DNA from: Clitopilus passeckerianus
Lineage: Eukaryota > Basidiomycota > Agaricomycetes > Agaricales > Entolomataceae
Reading direction: 5' to 3'
Length of the DNA stretch: 64,000 nucleotides
Assembly (NCBI GenBank): GCA_944990035.1
Contig: CALYLX010000116.1
Location: 744,001-808,000, forward strand
The position numbers were made by a program, and so were the translations under genes. The notes under the pieces were generated by a model. The model was not told the DNA's origin. It did no database searches and saw only the letters and a program-made list of their open reading frames with translations. This document shows positions 51,757 through 63,470 of the stretch, in pieces. Position 1 is the first letter of the stretch, and each line of letters starts with the position of its first letter.

Positions 51757-54675
51757 ATGGCGACCAATGGCAATTCTACACCTACACTGAATACTGGAGC
51801 GAAGCCTCTCGTGCCAACCAATAATGTTACCACTAGCGACGGGGTCACGGTTCGTGCTCGCATAGATCATACCCTCACTGTGGAAGATGTTGTGAAGCAG
51901 CTTTGTGTAAACCTGAAGATCAGAGACCCGCAGAATCATGCGTTGAGGGACGAAACTGACGAGTTAGTGACGAATGAAAATTTGAGGAAGAAGATAAAGG
52001 GGAAGGTGAACCTCAAGTGCGTCTGAATGTTGCAACCTTCATGCAGTTCAACTAAAGCGTTCTCGTAGACTTGTTCAGTCTCCTGCTCTAGAGGCCAAGG
52101 AACTCGTGGAGAAACTCAGTCAGAGGACTGATAGAAATATCCGATTAACGCTTTTCTCACTTCAGAAGTTCATTAAGGGGAGACTTTGAAGGTTCTTTGG
52201 TTTGATTCTCTGTCTCTAACCATCTGAAATCTCACAGGAGGAACAATTTGCTGCCGAGTTCGTGAACCATAATGGCCTCCAGGAGCTAGTGGCTGTCATA
52301 TATGCCTCAAACGGCAACACACTTGCTGTATGTTCCAATTGAAATCTTCGTTCAATGAGCTTTTCTGACGATGATTAAAGTACGCCCTAACAGCCATGCA
52401 GAATCTCATGGAACTCGACTACGGCTGGGCTGATCTTGATGATGAATTTATCTATCGAATTGTTCGTATTTTGTCGTCACCACAATCCCTCATCAACGTC
52501 TGTCGACCAGCGACTGCTATCCTCAAGAAGCTTGTTGAAGCGGATCCTATCAATGCCCCCGGCAGCTTGATGGCCAGCTCCAGCAGGGGCCCACCACTTG
52601 TTCCACCGGATTCCGTTTTTCGCTATGGATTTTCTGCGGTTTTCGAGCAAATGAGGAAGGATAGTGATATCCTGAAAACGGTGGTTAGCCGACTTGAGAG
52701 TGCTGATACCGCAATGGCACAATACAGGTAAGCTCATAGTATTCCTTGGCTAGCCTAGCTGCCATTTACTTATACTCTTTGCAGCATGATGTTGATTAAT
52801 TCATTGTTGGCCAATGCGAGTGACGAGCGGTGGGAGGAGTTCGTTGCAGATTTAGAGAAGCTTAATGTTCGAAAAGCTGTCATTGTGAGTGATCATGATT
52901 TATCCTTATTTTACAAATACTAATGCATGGAATTAGCGGCTTATGGGCCTCCATATCATGGAAGACCTGACATCTTGCATACTTGACTTCCAAGCAAATA
53001 TCGTCAGAGTCACGTATCGGAAAAAGATCACCCCAGTAGACCCCATTGCCGAGTCTTCACATAATGCCATCCTCGATTATATCTGGGACCATGCCCAACT
53101 TCAAATCGGAACAGACGAAGAAGGCCAGCTGCTGAAATGGCGACAGATTGGCTTCGATACTGAAGATATTGTTCAAGAATTCGGTGAAGTTGGAATTTTG
53201 GGACTCGATTGCCTGGTATCAATTCCCGTCTTGCTGTATGTGACTTATTCTGACAATCTGCCCAGAAAAGATTCGTAGAAAGCAACGTGGATTTTTCGAA
53301 GGTAAGATCCCCCTTAAAAGAGCGCGAGAGACCGGCTGATCATCTGAATCTCTAGTTGGTTATCGAACAACTAAGCCGGCCTGAAGAGCGACGGTGTCCC
53401 ATTGCCAGAGTATCGAATGAAGTCGTCGAGTTGCTCTCCGAACATTGGTCTATTTTTGCTCCTGGATGTGAGTTCCTGTCCAACTCGGGCTTGGGCCAAC
53501 GAACTGAGAACCTTCCAGATTCAACTTCAACCACCTTCCAGCCGTTCTTCCTTGATTTTTACAAGGTGCATTCTCTCGCAACACATTTCTTCCTCCGGAT
53601 GTGGAGTGAGAGTGGTGCAGCGGTTGACGACTTTCCTCGCGTGGCTATTCTGGTTCGTAGCCAGTGAGTCGTTTCCTTGCATCCATCTTCAACTATTATC
53701 CTGACGAGCCGCAGGCTCAAGGTCGCTTTGAGAAGCGAGAATGTTCGTCCGTGGCACGAGGTTGAGCAAGAATTCATCGAGAGTGAATACCGATCGATCA
53801 AGGAGAGGCAGATGAAAGAACTGGAATTGGAAGATGACTTGGTCAACAAGGCACCTGTCAGGTACGTTTCTCAATCTATATCCAGACCCGAGTCTTAAAA
53901 ATGTTTTCAGGAATCTGCGAGCCAAGTTATACAAGGAGTCATACGAGTTTGTACGTCAACAAAGGGTACAGTGTCTATTACAAGGCGCGTGGTTTGTCAA
54001 CGCACTCCACCCATCTGTACCCCGAGAAACGGTCCGCCGCCCTAGTAAACCCTGGCGCTTCATGAGGCTGGTATGTTTCAATTTCTTGCGTTCTCTCCTT
54101 TCGGCTATCTGACACCAGCGTACTCAGGATCCAAACATGAAATATCTGCATTATGTGGACTCTGCCGTCAAGTTCCCTGTCCGTAATGGGCTCGAGGATC
54201 TCCCGGAACGAATAGATATTTCAATGATTTCCGAGGTTTCTACTGGCACGTGTGCTCCTCCACCAAACGTACTTCGGGACCAGAATGATCTGCCGCCGAC
54301 CTCGCCTTTGATACCATCCCCTCTGTCCTTCTCGCTTCTTAGCGCTCATGAAGGTTCACTAGCGGACCAGATTGCGCCTGATCAGTCACGTTGGGCGGAT
54401 TGGACGGATGGGCTAAACATGCTCCGCAGAGATGGGGGACATGTTTCCTCAAAGGAGACGGCAGGGTTCGTTCAGGCTCTGACTGAGATAGGGCTTAAGA
54501 TTAAGCTTCTCGGTAAGTTTATTCATTGCGTGCATCGTGTTTGACCCTTGCCATACAATGATTGACATACATTCCCACCCCAGATCTTTCTGGTGAAATG
54601 GTGGAAATACCCAGTGGCCTGGTCTCGGGACCACCACCTTCAAACACGGATTACTACTTTTCTGACCTGGTTTAG
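51757..54675 (+). CDS. ELMO/CED-12 domain protein
   Basis: Related to ELMO proteins, which with DOCK-type exchange factors activate Rac GTPases at the cortex. The ATG at 51757 begins MATNGNSTPTLNTGAK. An N-terminal ubiquitin-like/armadillo region (VRARIDHTLTVEDVVKQL, FAAEFVNHNGLQELVAVIY, ALTAMQNLMELDYGW) precedes the ELMO core (WRQIGFDTEDIVQEFGEVG, LGLDCLKRFVESN, VVELLSEHWSIFAPGY). A PH-like segment follows (CLLQGAWFVNALHPS, WRFMRLDPNMKYLHYVD), and the end is NTDYYFSDLV with TAG at 54673-54675. About ten introns are inferred. The one at 52178-52237 begins GG instead of GT or GC, the only odd splice site. Otherwise all joins are in frame. The DOCK partner is inferred. Confidence 0.9.
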
Positions 54676-54983
54676 TTCTCAATACCATTTGGATCTAATG
54701 CCACATTTTGTTTTGCCGAATCTTTTGTTCTACGTAAAAGTCATTTGGATATTTTAAATGGATCGTCAAGATAAGCAAATGAGGTATATGGTAAGAAATG
54801 CAGTTGATGCAAGAGTGTGTAATGTAAGTATATGCCTTATGTGAAGATGCAAGAGGTCGTGAGTGGGTGTAGTACATGCCAGGTATTCCGCAGAAGATTA
54901 TGTAGGAAGGCGCCGGGGGTTGAACCCGATGGTAAAATACAAGAATTAAGAAAAGTACAAGTGTCAAAGCAAAATAGGACAGT
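54676..54983. other. Convergent intergenic region
   Basis: 308 bp between the 3' ends of two converging genes; it should hold both 3' UTRs and terminators. It is AT-rich, with a GC-rich palindromic patch at about 54910-54925. No gene is seen. Confidence 0.4.
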
Positions 54984-57127
54984 CTAATGGCCGTTGGCAA
55001 GAGGTTGACCGTTGCCCTGTTGGGAACGATACTCCTCGCCTGCCTTGAAGAAGGGTGCGAAGATGGCCTCCGGGTCATGGAAGTCATTGTGCACGACGTT
55101 GACGAGGAACGAGTTCTCAATGAGATCTGAGATGAGCTTCCTGGATGGCGAGTCGTGTTCATAGATCCTGGCCCATTGGAGTCCGAGCTCGTAGGCTTCG
55201 TCTTTCCAGGCCATGAAGCTGACAGCCTCGACGATGGTAGGCTGTACGATCTCCTTGCCAGGGAACACACCCCAGGTGACGGCGTTTGGTCCGTCAGAGT
55301 GGGTGTTTGTCTGGAGGTCGCCTCGCATGTTGATCACGTAGTAGGTGATGTTGCTATCGCGCTCGATGTGCTTGAGCAGAAGGGGTAGGAGCTGAGGGTT
55401 GACGAAGAACTCTAGGTAGGCCTGTGATGCGGTGCAAAGTCAGGAGAATGAATAACATAGGAAGAAAAAATGTAATGACCTTTTGGTAGACGTAGCCATT
55501 GCTGGGGCCCCAACCGAAGACCTTGTCGTCACTCCTGACGCCATTAACGGCGGGCTGAGAGTTGATCGTCAAGAAGCCAAACTCGTTCATACGTGCGAGC
55601 TGGGATGAAATTGTCGATGTCTCCGTCGCGGGCTTTTGGTCCGACCATGGTAGGGCTGTGAGATCGCCACTACAGAATCGGGCGAATAGCGAGGTGATGT
55701 CAGAAACGGTGGTTGGGTGACCCCAAAGCTTATACGCGTCCTCCTTCTGCAAAAGTGCGAGACCAGTCAGCGGTGAACATGTGGAGACGGAAGGACATAC
55801 TGTTTGCTTGATTGAGACACCATAACCGTCGAGCTCACCATATGCAGGACTCCTTGCATCTCCAAAACGACCGTTAGGGTACTCATCCCAGTTCTCTGTG
55901 CGTGAAAGGTATGACTTGGTCCGATTGGCCCAGAAAATGGGGCGTATAGTCTCTTGTCGCCTAGTAGGAGTGAGGCACTGAGGAGGAAGTTAGTTAAAAG
56001 GGTTTTGGCGGACCAAGTCGAGCTGACCTGTCTCCAAGGCAGAGGCTTAACGGTCTCGATGCGAGGAACGAGGTTCAGTTCCTGCAGAAGCATCTTTGTA
56101 CCTTTCTCGAGGTTCATGGTGTAGAAGTGCAGGCCACGGATACCGAGGGACTTGTCGTCTAGAATCTTCCTGCACATCCCAGCTACGAGCTTCGTGCCTA
56201 GAGCCCTGACCTTCTCGTCGTCGTTCTTGTGAGGCTCAAGGACATCAAGGAAGGACTGAGGGATAATGGTCTTTGCAAGACTTGTTGCACGCTGGAAACC
56301 ATTCCATGTCTGGATTGGTGCAATGCCAGGAACGATGGGAATGGTGATTCCAGCGTCACGGACGGCCTTGACCCAAGAGATGAAAATGTCGACGTCGTAG
56401 AACATCTGTGTGAAGATGAAGTTGACACCGGCATCGATTTTCTCCTTGAGGCACTTCATCTCGAATGCAAGCTCGTCAGGAGAGAGGAGCATGTGCTGAG
56501 GGAAGCCAGCAACAGCGATGTCGAAGTAGTCACCGTACAGGTCGCGGATGTGTCGTACGAGGTCGATGCCGTGGATGAATCCTCCCTCGACAGCTTCCCA
56601 CTCTTCCTTGCCCTGGGGTGGGTCACCTCGAAGTGCTAGCACGTTTCGGCAACCGTGCTCTTTTGCTTCCTGCAATGGAAGGTTAAATGTCGGATGACAG
56701 GGCTTGGAGTATGGAGATGACTCACCCGTAGAGCAATGTCGACCTTTTCAGCTGGCATGTTAGTACATGTCAGGTGCATGCAAGTCTCCATTCCAATGAG
56801 ACTTTGGCATGTTTTGACCATCTCAGAGGTCAGGTCAGATGTACGACCGCCAGCGTTCCTGCATCTCAGTTAGAATGTATTTTCAGCAGTCTTTTTGTGC
56901 TGGTGTGCTGACCATGTAATATCAATGAACTCTGGACCTAATGCGCGCATGCGCTCTATACGATCTAAAAGGTTTTGGAGGCCCTGCGGTGGACGATGAG
57001 CACGAACAATAGCGAACTTTTTGTGGTATTGTGACCGTACCTGAGCGGTTCTAGGTGGAAAGTATTCAAACGACCACCATACTTTGCCTTCCTTCGAAGA
57101 CTGCTCGATTTTCTGGCTAATTTTCAT
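54984..57127 (-). CDS. MET13: Methylenetetrahydrofolate reductase
   Basis: Reduces 5,10-methylene-tetrahydrofolate to 5-methyl-tetrahydrofolate with FAD, supplying methyl groups for methionine synthesis. The ATG at 57127-57125 begins MKISQKIEQSSKEGKVWWSF. The catalytic TIM-barrel motifs are FEYFPPRTAQ, GPEFIDITWNAGGRTSD, MHLTCTNMP, NVLALRGDPPQG, FDIAVAGFPQ and NFIFTQMFYDVD. The C-terminal regulatory half, typical of eukaryotic enzymes, includes EDAYKLWGHPTTVSDI, GWGPSNGYVYQKAYLEFF and AVTWGVFPGKEI. It ends QGNGQPLANGH at 54984. Six introns are inferred, all in frame. The length of roughly 600-plus residues fits the two-domain eukaryotic form. The gene symbol follows the yeast major isoform; a second paralogue may exist elsewhere. 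Confidence 0.95.
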
Positions 57128-57668
57128 GACTCAAAAAAGATCGTGGAAGTGGAAAGAAAAGGTGGACGAATGGTGGTGCAACGAAAAGTGGGATGCTAAT
57201 AAAATCTTTGGTCATGCAGGATCGAACCATCAGCAGATCCTCGTTTTCGGAGAATTTAACTGGCACGTTCCCGTTTAGCTAATTTCATTCCCGCAAACAA
57301 CACGCAGCGTTCATTTCTACGTACAACAAATCTACACGATGCATATTTTCCCTTCAATGCCTCCAAATTCTGTGATTGACATCACAGATCTGCCCAATGC
57401 CTTTCGGACCGTCGGGCCCGAGGATATCGTCAAACCAGAGTAACGAAGAGGGTAAGTAACATCTTTACAGCCAAGCAGAAAGGATTCTGCACCAGACTTT
57501 GGTGGCTGGGAGGTAGGGAATCTGAGCCACGAAGGGTCCCAAATGATTCGAGCGAATGTCGTGGCACCACATGGTCGTCTGCCGGCGGAACAGCCCTGAT
57601 TAAAACCAAATCAGAACGGCATTGTGGTCCCAAGAACAAGGAAATTAACCTTCACAATTATTCTCCTA
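57128..57668. other. Intergenic: MTHFR promoter and DUF202 gene 3' UTR
   Basis: Both flanking genes are on the minus strand. No gene is seen. A tRNA-like T-loop string near 57222 has no matching stems and was not annotated. Confidence 0.4.
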
Positions 57669-58139
57669 TTACGGATTGTTCCCCTCTTCCACAAGCAGAA
57701 CGATGCAAGTTGCAAATACGGCAGCGACGACGACGGCCATGATAACTGCGTGTGCTCTATGCAAAATTATCTGTTAGCAAATTATTTCTCAAATCTGTGC
57801 CAATGATACTTACTTGACGGACACCAAGAATGCTCTCATATCTCGCAAATCCCGACAGCCGTTGTAGTACTCCCATACACCAGCAACAATAGCAGCCAAC
57901 GCTGCTGCAAATTCAACTCCTGCCAACGGAAGAGAGTCCTTCTCTTGGATAGTCGAGCCATCTTGATTCGGTTCCGGGACCAATCTCGTGCGGAGAAGGA
58001 GCGACGAAGATAGTAATGACAGCAAAAGAGCCAGCTTCAAGTGAGATAGCAAGTTACGTTCCAACATGCAGAAATCCCTTGCATTACTGCCTCTGTTTGC
58101 GACCATATGAGGCGGGAGATCAACTGCTGAATTTTCCAT
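57669..58139 (-). CDS. DUF202 family small membrane protein
   Basis: A 137-residue integral membrane protein of the DUF202 family, which has no settled function in fungi. The ATG at 58139-58137 begins MENSAVDLPPHMVANRG. The family signature ARDFCMLERNLLSHLKLA leads into the first membrane segment (LALLLSLLSSSLLL). The second is VEFAAALAAIVAGVWEYY, followed by the conserved loop CRDLRDMRAFLVSVK. One intron separates this from a third segment (VIMAVVVAAVFATCIVLL) and the stop TAA at 57671-57669. All joins are in frame. The short 254 bp spacing to the plus-strand gene at 58394 implies a divergent promoter. Confidence 0.9.
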
Positions 58140-58393
58140 GGTGGAGGACAATGGTCAAATTACAAGTACTTGGACATTCTTAGGTCCGCGTCGAAGGATT
58201 CTAGCCCCACTATCGGACCTTCCGTCGGGGGTCGGAGAACTTCGTTGATCACAGGGTCGAAATGCTGCGGTCACATGATCAGACGCGCCTTATTTGGCAA
58301 TGAATCTTTGTTGACTTTTCGCTTTAGGCACCCACGATTGCGCTAAGTCCTTTACTCTGCACCCCATCTCATCATCACCTCCTTCACCGGATA

Positions 58394-60431
58394 ATGGGAT
58401 TCTTCAAACGAATATTCTCCTTTGGACGCAAAAAGAAACCTAAACAGCCTGAAGCTTCTTCCTCTGCAAACTCTTCCCTGGTCTCTCAGAAAACTCAGGC
58501 GAATTCTAATGTCGAACTTGAACACGAAGCTGAAATTGGACGTCTTTTACGCTCGTCTTCAGCGAGATACCATGTTGTCTCGGAAATGGATGCGACTTCT
58601 CTACCACCTCTTCGTGAGTATTCGCTGTTAAAACCATCCCTTCCCATTTTAACGCCTTTTCCTCCAGCCCATCCCATAAATGATGTTATTCCAGCTTCAG
58701 CCGCCTCTACTCTCAGCCTCGCAAGTACCGCAATGAACTACAGAGGAACATACAACGTCACCGTGCATGGTCGCACCAAGCAGACGTCTTATCCAGACTC
58801 CCACAACGGAAAACACACCTTCGATGATGCGACGCCACACGACACTCCCGAGTACTACAAGAAAAATGAGAAGGATCAGTCCCAGCTGCTACGACTTCGC
58901 ACAGACCCCTCTGTTGCTAGTCTATTGGACATGTATGATGAAAATGGACATATGCCGAGCAACGCCTTTGACGGGAGTCCGAGCAAAGAAGGTCGCTCTC
59001 AGGTCCGTCGAAGCGGATCCACATTGAGGCAACTCCTTGGTAACCCATCGACAACGAGCTTAAAGATGTTCGACGACGGTGCTGTTAGTGAAGTGGAAAG
59101 TGATATCTCTTGGGCTGAACGACTCCTCAGGTTTGACTCTGCTATTACTGTTTTTCCTGTGTTCTTACAGTGGCGTCTTTAGCGAGCACGAAACAGGTTC
59201 TGCAGAATCTTCCATACAATTGCGGACCCCGGACACTTTTACAAGTCGACTCCCAGGCGATACGACCAATGACACCACCTACAGGATGGAAAAAGACATG
59301 TCCACTGTTACAAATCCTGCCGTTGACTCCCTGGAGGTTGAATTGAGTTTGAACGAAGACTCGATCATCTCAGCAGATACTTCATACAGTGAAGCAGCTT
59401 TCAGTCAGAAACCAGAACCAGCCCTGCGTCGTGCATCCCAGGTTTTTTCATTCATTCACAATCGTCGTAAAAACAAGATTTGCGACGTGGACGATAGGTC
59501 CATGATCGATGCCCAGTCTATCGCCCCCACAGTCAGCTTGAATCGAAGCTCAGCTTTGGAACACTCAGCACGCACTTCCCGCCCCGGTAATAGTGCAGAC
59601 GAGTCAATGATGTCAACATCATCTGGGGAATCGTCCATGCCTTCAACTTCATTCGCAAATGTCTCGACCTCGACCACTCCCAGACGTGTTGCACGGTATC
59701 CGTCATCTCTGTCGAGAACACCAAGGGCCTTCCCATCGAACAGGATGTCGACCACTTCCGACGTCGGCGATATCTCTCAAGACACAGCCATCCTTATGGC
59801 AGAGGTTCCACGTAATCCTCCTATGCCTACTTGCGAGTCGAAGACACCTCCGAGTCGCATACCGTTAGCTAAAGTACGACGGGAGTCGTTACCTGAAGTG
59901 GGGCAGAAGAGACGGCGCGTTGACACCATGGGTGAACGCTCAAATTCTGTGCCGTTAGAAGAGGAGGAACGATATCGGTCCGCCATCCCTCGACCTCGGA
60001 AACATCGCCGTGCGGCATCCCAAGGCCCTACAGCGAGCTACGAAACCAACGAGTTTAGGGAGGCTAAACGACAGCGACGGTCGACAGGTGGTAGCTGCGT
60101 CCTAGGTGCAACACGCGTTGCGGATTGGAGGATGGATCAAGAAAACTCAAATGACTTCGTTCAGGTTGATTGGATTGATTCACCTGTCAAATTCTCGAAG
60201 CCTGGTTCACCTATGCGAGCAAAATCCGAATCGAGGATCTTGTCAAGGCTGGAAACTCGTCCTGACTTGCTTGGTATACCGCCGGATGAGGGTTGCCTCA
60301 ATTCGTCGTCGGAGCTCTCGCCTGTTGGGCGGCAGATGATGTTCAAGGCGCGTCAGCAGAGGCGACGGACCACCGATCCGCATTCAAAGACGGAGAGGCC
60401 TGATAGAGGGAAGTTCGGTTTTAGAGGATGA
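58394..60431 (+). CDS. Unrecognised Ser/Arg-rich protein with basic N-terminus
   Basis: I do not recognise the family. The ATG at 58394 gives MGFFKRIFSFGRKKKPK, a hydrophobic-basic N-terminus with Gly at position 2 that could associate with membranes. Residue 6 is Arg rather than the Ser/Thr favoured for N-myristoylation. Two introns (from about 58615, and 59132-59170) join in frame. The body is rich in Ser, Thr, Pro and Arg with many SP/TP sites (PSSLSRTPRAFPSN). It has several basic clusters (PRPRKHRRAASQ, EAKRQRRSTGG) that could act as nuclear localisation signals. No catalytic motif or zinc finger is seen. The stop is at 60429-60431. Low-complexity, possibly phosphorylation-regulated scaffolding is a guess only. 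Confidence 0.75.
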
Positions 60432-60887
60432 TGACGGTGACGGTCACTTCGTTTGGTTTCTCCGGCCTTTGCATATTTGCTATGGATTTTCAACATGCGT
60501 TTGGTATAGTTTTCCTCGCTTTCGGACTATGTTCGTTTCGTTTCTCTGTATTGTTATCCCTTCGATTCGCATCGACTCGTAATATGTTTATAATATGATA
60601 GTAGAGTGCTAGAATGTCTTAGCGTTGCACAGCGCAGAAGAAGAAAGAATTGTATACAGGATATAACAATGTGTAGATTTTACAGGCATGCCCATGAACA
60701 AACTTTCCATCCTCTGTCACTCTCAACCGAGCGTGACGGTCAAACGCGTTACAGAGGCTCCCGTGACCTGTGACGCGTGATGACGCCTATTCTGTGGCCC
60801 AAATTTGGAACGGCAGCTTTGACGAGCCACGGTGAACAGCATTCAGCGACAACTCGATAGTTGCCGAGGTCCCAACGCGCACGCAGT
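60432..60887. other. Intergenic: 3' UTR and POL32 promoter
   Basis: 456 bp with no gene seen. The GTGACGCGTGATGACG-like stretch near 60772-60786 contains an MluI-type ACGCGT (60775-60780), the core recognised by the fungal G1/S factor MBF. That would suit a replication gene downstream, but one site is weak evidence. Confidence 0.4.
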
Positions 60888-62936
60888 ATGTCGACACAAA
60901 AGGCCACGGACTATCTCACAAAACAGCTGTTCATTGAGAAGAATATTGTGGGTAACTCCTCTGTCCATGAAAGTCGAGTCTCATCAATATCCTCAGGTTA
61001 CCTTCAGGTCTCTCAGTCGCGAACTACGAATACACGTCAATGATGCGAAGAAGTAAGGGTAAATATGCTCGAAAACCGGCATATTGCTTATATGTCTGCA
61101 GCGAACTCGCAGTTTATCACGATCAGGCGCCATACCAGGGACAGACCGCCTTTGCCACCTATCTCCTAAGCGGAGAACTAGGGAGGCAGCAAGGAAGTCA
61201 GTCTGTCAATGAATCGCAAGATGTTGATATGGATGAGCCTGAGAATACTCAGGATAGCCAAGAAGAAGAGGATGATGATGGGTATGGAGAGGATGGAGAA
61301 GAAGTGGTCGAGACCACCGTCATGCTAGTGAACGAGCAGGATCTCGAAGGTGTATTCTATTGTCTTGTCTCTGGAACCTCAATTGACCTTTGTAATAGAA
61401 ACTCAGTCGAAGTTCAATACTCTTCACTCAATACACGTCTATAGTTTGGCCCCGTCCCCTCTCAAGGTACGCAAAGTTCACTTCGATACTATCTTTCCCG
61501 AATACAACCTCATGGTTATACTCAACCCCAGGACGCTGGGCTAATATGCACACCAAATGATAGCATTCGCGCAGTCGATGTCAGCGCCAAAGCCGCCGAA
61601 GTCGTCTCTGTTGTTGGGCGTATCGTTAGTCCAATAATCACCGTACCGCAATTCAAAAAATCCTCCTCTAAACCTAAGGATGGTGGCAAAGTACCTAAGC
61701 ATGGTGCTCTTGCAAAAGAAACTGAGAAACCGAAACCTCCTTTGAAGAGTGGGCCGTCTGCCCAGAGGACGAAAGCAAACTTCTTCATGACCAAACCGGC
61801 CGAGAAGAAGGAAACCGCTGAGCCACCTGCCAAAAAGGCCGAGGCGACGGAGGTCCCTGCGGAGAAATCCAAGCCTTCTGGCCAGATTGACTTTGGCAAG
61901 GCGAAACCGAAAGAAACCAAGGAATCGCCCGTCCCTCTAGCTAAGAAGGCTACAGTTGTCAAGAAAGAACCTTCCCCACAACCACAGGAAACCAAAAAGT
62001 TCCCGGAATCAGAGCCCGAACAACCGAAGGTTCTTGCTCCATATCTGTTCATGGGATCTGCATTGACATTTCCCTTCTAGCGAGGTACAAAACGCAAGTC
62101 CTCTGTGGGTACTATGAGGGAACGGGCCGAGGAAGAAGCTGGCAGCCCGGCGGCATCTACATCTGCAGTGAAAACTGAGAAGAATCTTAGGATCAAGAAG
62201 GGTGCTTTGCTGTCAGATGATGATGAAGAGGAGGAACCTCCTAAGAAACCTGCAGCCAGGACGAAGAATGCACGGAGGCAGATCGACTCCGATGAGGAGA
62301 CCGATGTGACCGGTCTCATGGATATTGACGACGGTAAGTCTGCGTTTTTTCCGATTTGAAGTCCATTTTGATAGTAAAACGCTTTCAGGCAAGGTTACTC
62401 GTATCTCACGAACTGTGCCTGTTCCTAGGAAGGCTGAGTCCGAAGATGAGTCCGAGGAAGCAGACGAAGTTGAAGATGTTGATATGGACCTCGATGAGCC
62501 TGTTCCCTCAGCGAAGCCCAAAAAACGGCGTCCTAAGAAGCAAATTCCCATTGGCAAGAATGGGTTGAAGAAGCGAAGGGTCATAAGGAATAGGCAGACC
62601 GTAGATGACAAGGGTTATACAGGTATATATATATATATGCCAAATTTATTATTGCTTCATGTGCTCACAACGCCTGTTACAGTGTTTGAAGACTATACTT
62701 CTTACGAATCTGTCTCCGAAGAGGAGCCCGAGAAACCAAAACTCAAGGCCGCGTCAAAAGCCTCCGCAAAAGTGAAGAAGGAAGAGGAGAAGGATTCGCG
62801 CCCTTCCACACCGAAACCTGCAATAAAGGCATCTGCCCCAAAAGCAAAGCCGGCAGCCAAAGCATCAACTGCCAAAGGGCAAACCAAGCAGAAAAGTCTG
62901 AAAAACTTCTTTATGCCTCCACAAAATAAGACCTGA
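60888..62936 (+). CDS. POL32: DNA polymerase delta subunit 3 (Pol32/Cdc27)
   Basis: Non-essential or accessory subunit of replicative DNA polymerase delta that tethers it to PCNA. The ATG at 60888 starts MSTQKATDYLTKQLFIEKN. The N-terminal folded domain includes VTFRSLSRELRIHVNDAK, YLLSGEL and SKFNTLHSIHVYSLAPSP. Long Lys/Glu/Pro-rich tails follow, as in the family. The C-terminus carries a textbook PCNA-interacting box, QKSLKNFF, twelve to five residues from the stop at 62936. About seven introns are inferred, all in frame, one with a (TA)n tract. An MluI-type ACGCGT lies about 110 bp upstream of the ATG. Fungal Pol32 diverges strongly, so the call rests on the N-terminal motifs plus the PIP box. 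Confidence 0.9.
62624..62638. repeat. (TA)n microsatellite in a POL32 intron
   Basis: Fifteen bases of alternating T and A just inside the 5' end of the last POL32 intron. It is a simple slippage repeat with no evident function. Confidence 0.9.
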
Positions 62937-63470
62937 ACTCAATCCACTTCATATAATTTTGGTTCATTGTGGGAGACTCCCAGAGCTTACCCCCCGGTAT
63001 AGCAATACTTGTGTCACACCTTCATTACCTCTCATATTGCAAAATACCATAGACATATATCTACCAGAGATCCTAGTATCTAAGTAGGGAGCCTTCAGGG
63101 CCTTGAAGGCATTTTCTCGGAATTGTTCTTGGAAACGTTGTCCCCGCACACGTGACCCAAAAAACCTGGAGCTAAGCCCCGGAAACGGCAAACACAGAGC
63201 AGGTCCTTTCCTTTCCCCATAACGCTCACCCAACGGCAGCAGTACCACGGCCTTGCTGTCCATTCTATCTTTAACGCCACGATAACCGGAGCATCCTCAT
63301 TGCACATATCGGCGTCACGGATTTGAGTTCCGTGCCTGCCCCGAGTTCGCGTGACACTGGCTTGGGCTGCCTTGCCTTCTTTCTTATCGTTCTCTAAGCC
63401 TTCAGCCAACACTTATACACCTCTTAATAACGGCGACCAGAACGACGGCGGTAATTGTGAAGAACTAGAG
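62937..63470. other. Intergenic: POL32 3' UTR and transporter promoter
   Basis: 534 bp with no gene seen. Open stretches on the minus strand (about 100 codons) show no motif. If the transporter has an upstream exon it would lie here; the plus frame is open from about 63351 but lacks an ATG. Confidence 0.4.

Noticed and set aside
54895..54935. tRNA-like T-arm (GGGTTCAACCCCCGG on the minus strand)
   Set aside because: The T-stem and loop look right, but there is no matching 5' acceptor strand, D-arm or anticodon arm in the preceding 70 bases. It is probably a chance GC palindrome.
57210..57250. GGTTCGATCC-like string on the minus strand
   Set aside because: The flanking bases cannot form a T-stem or an acceptor stem, so it is not a tRNA gene.
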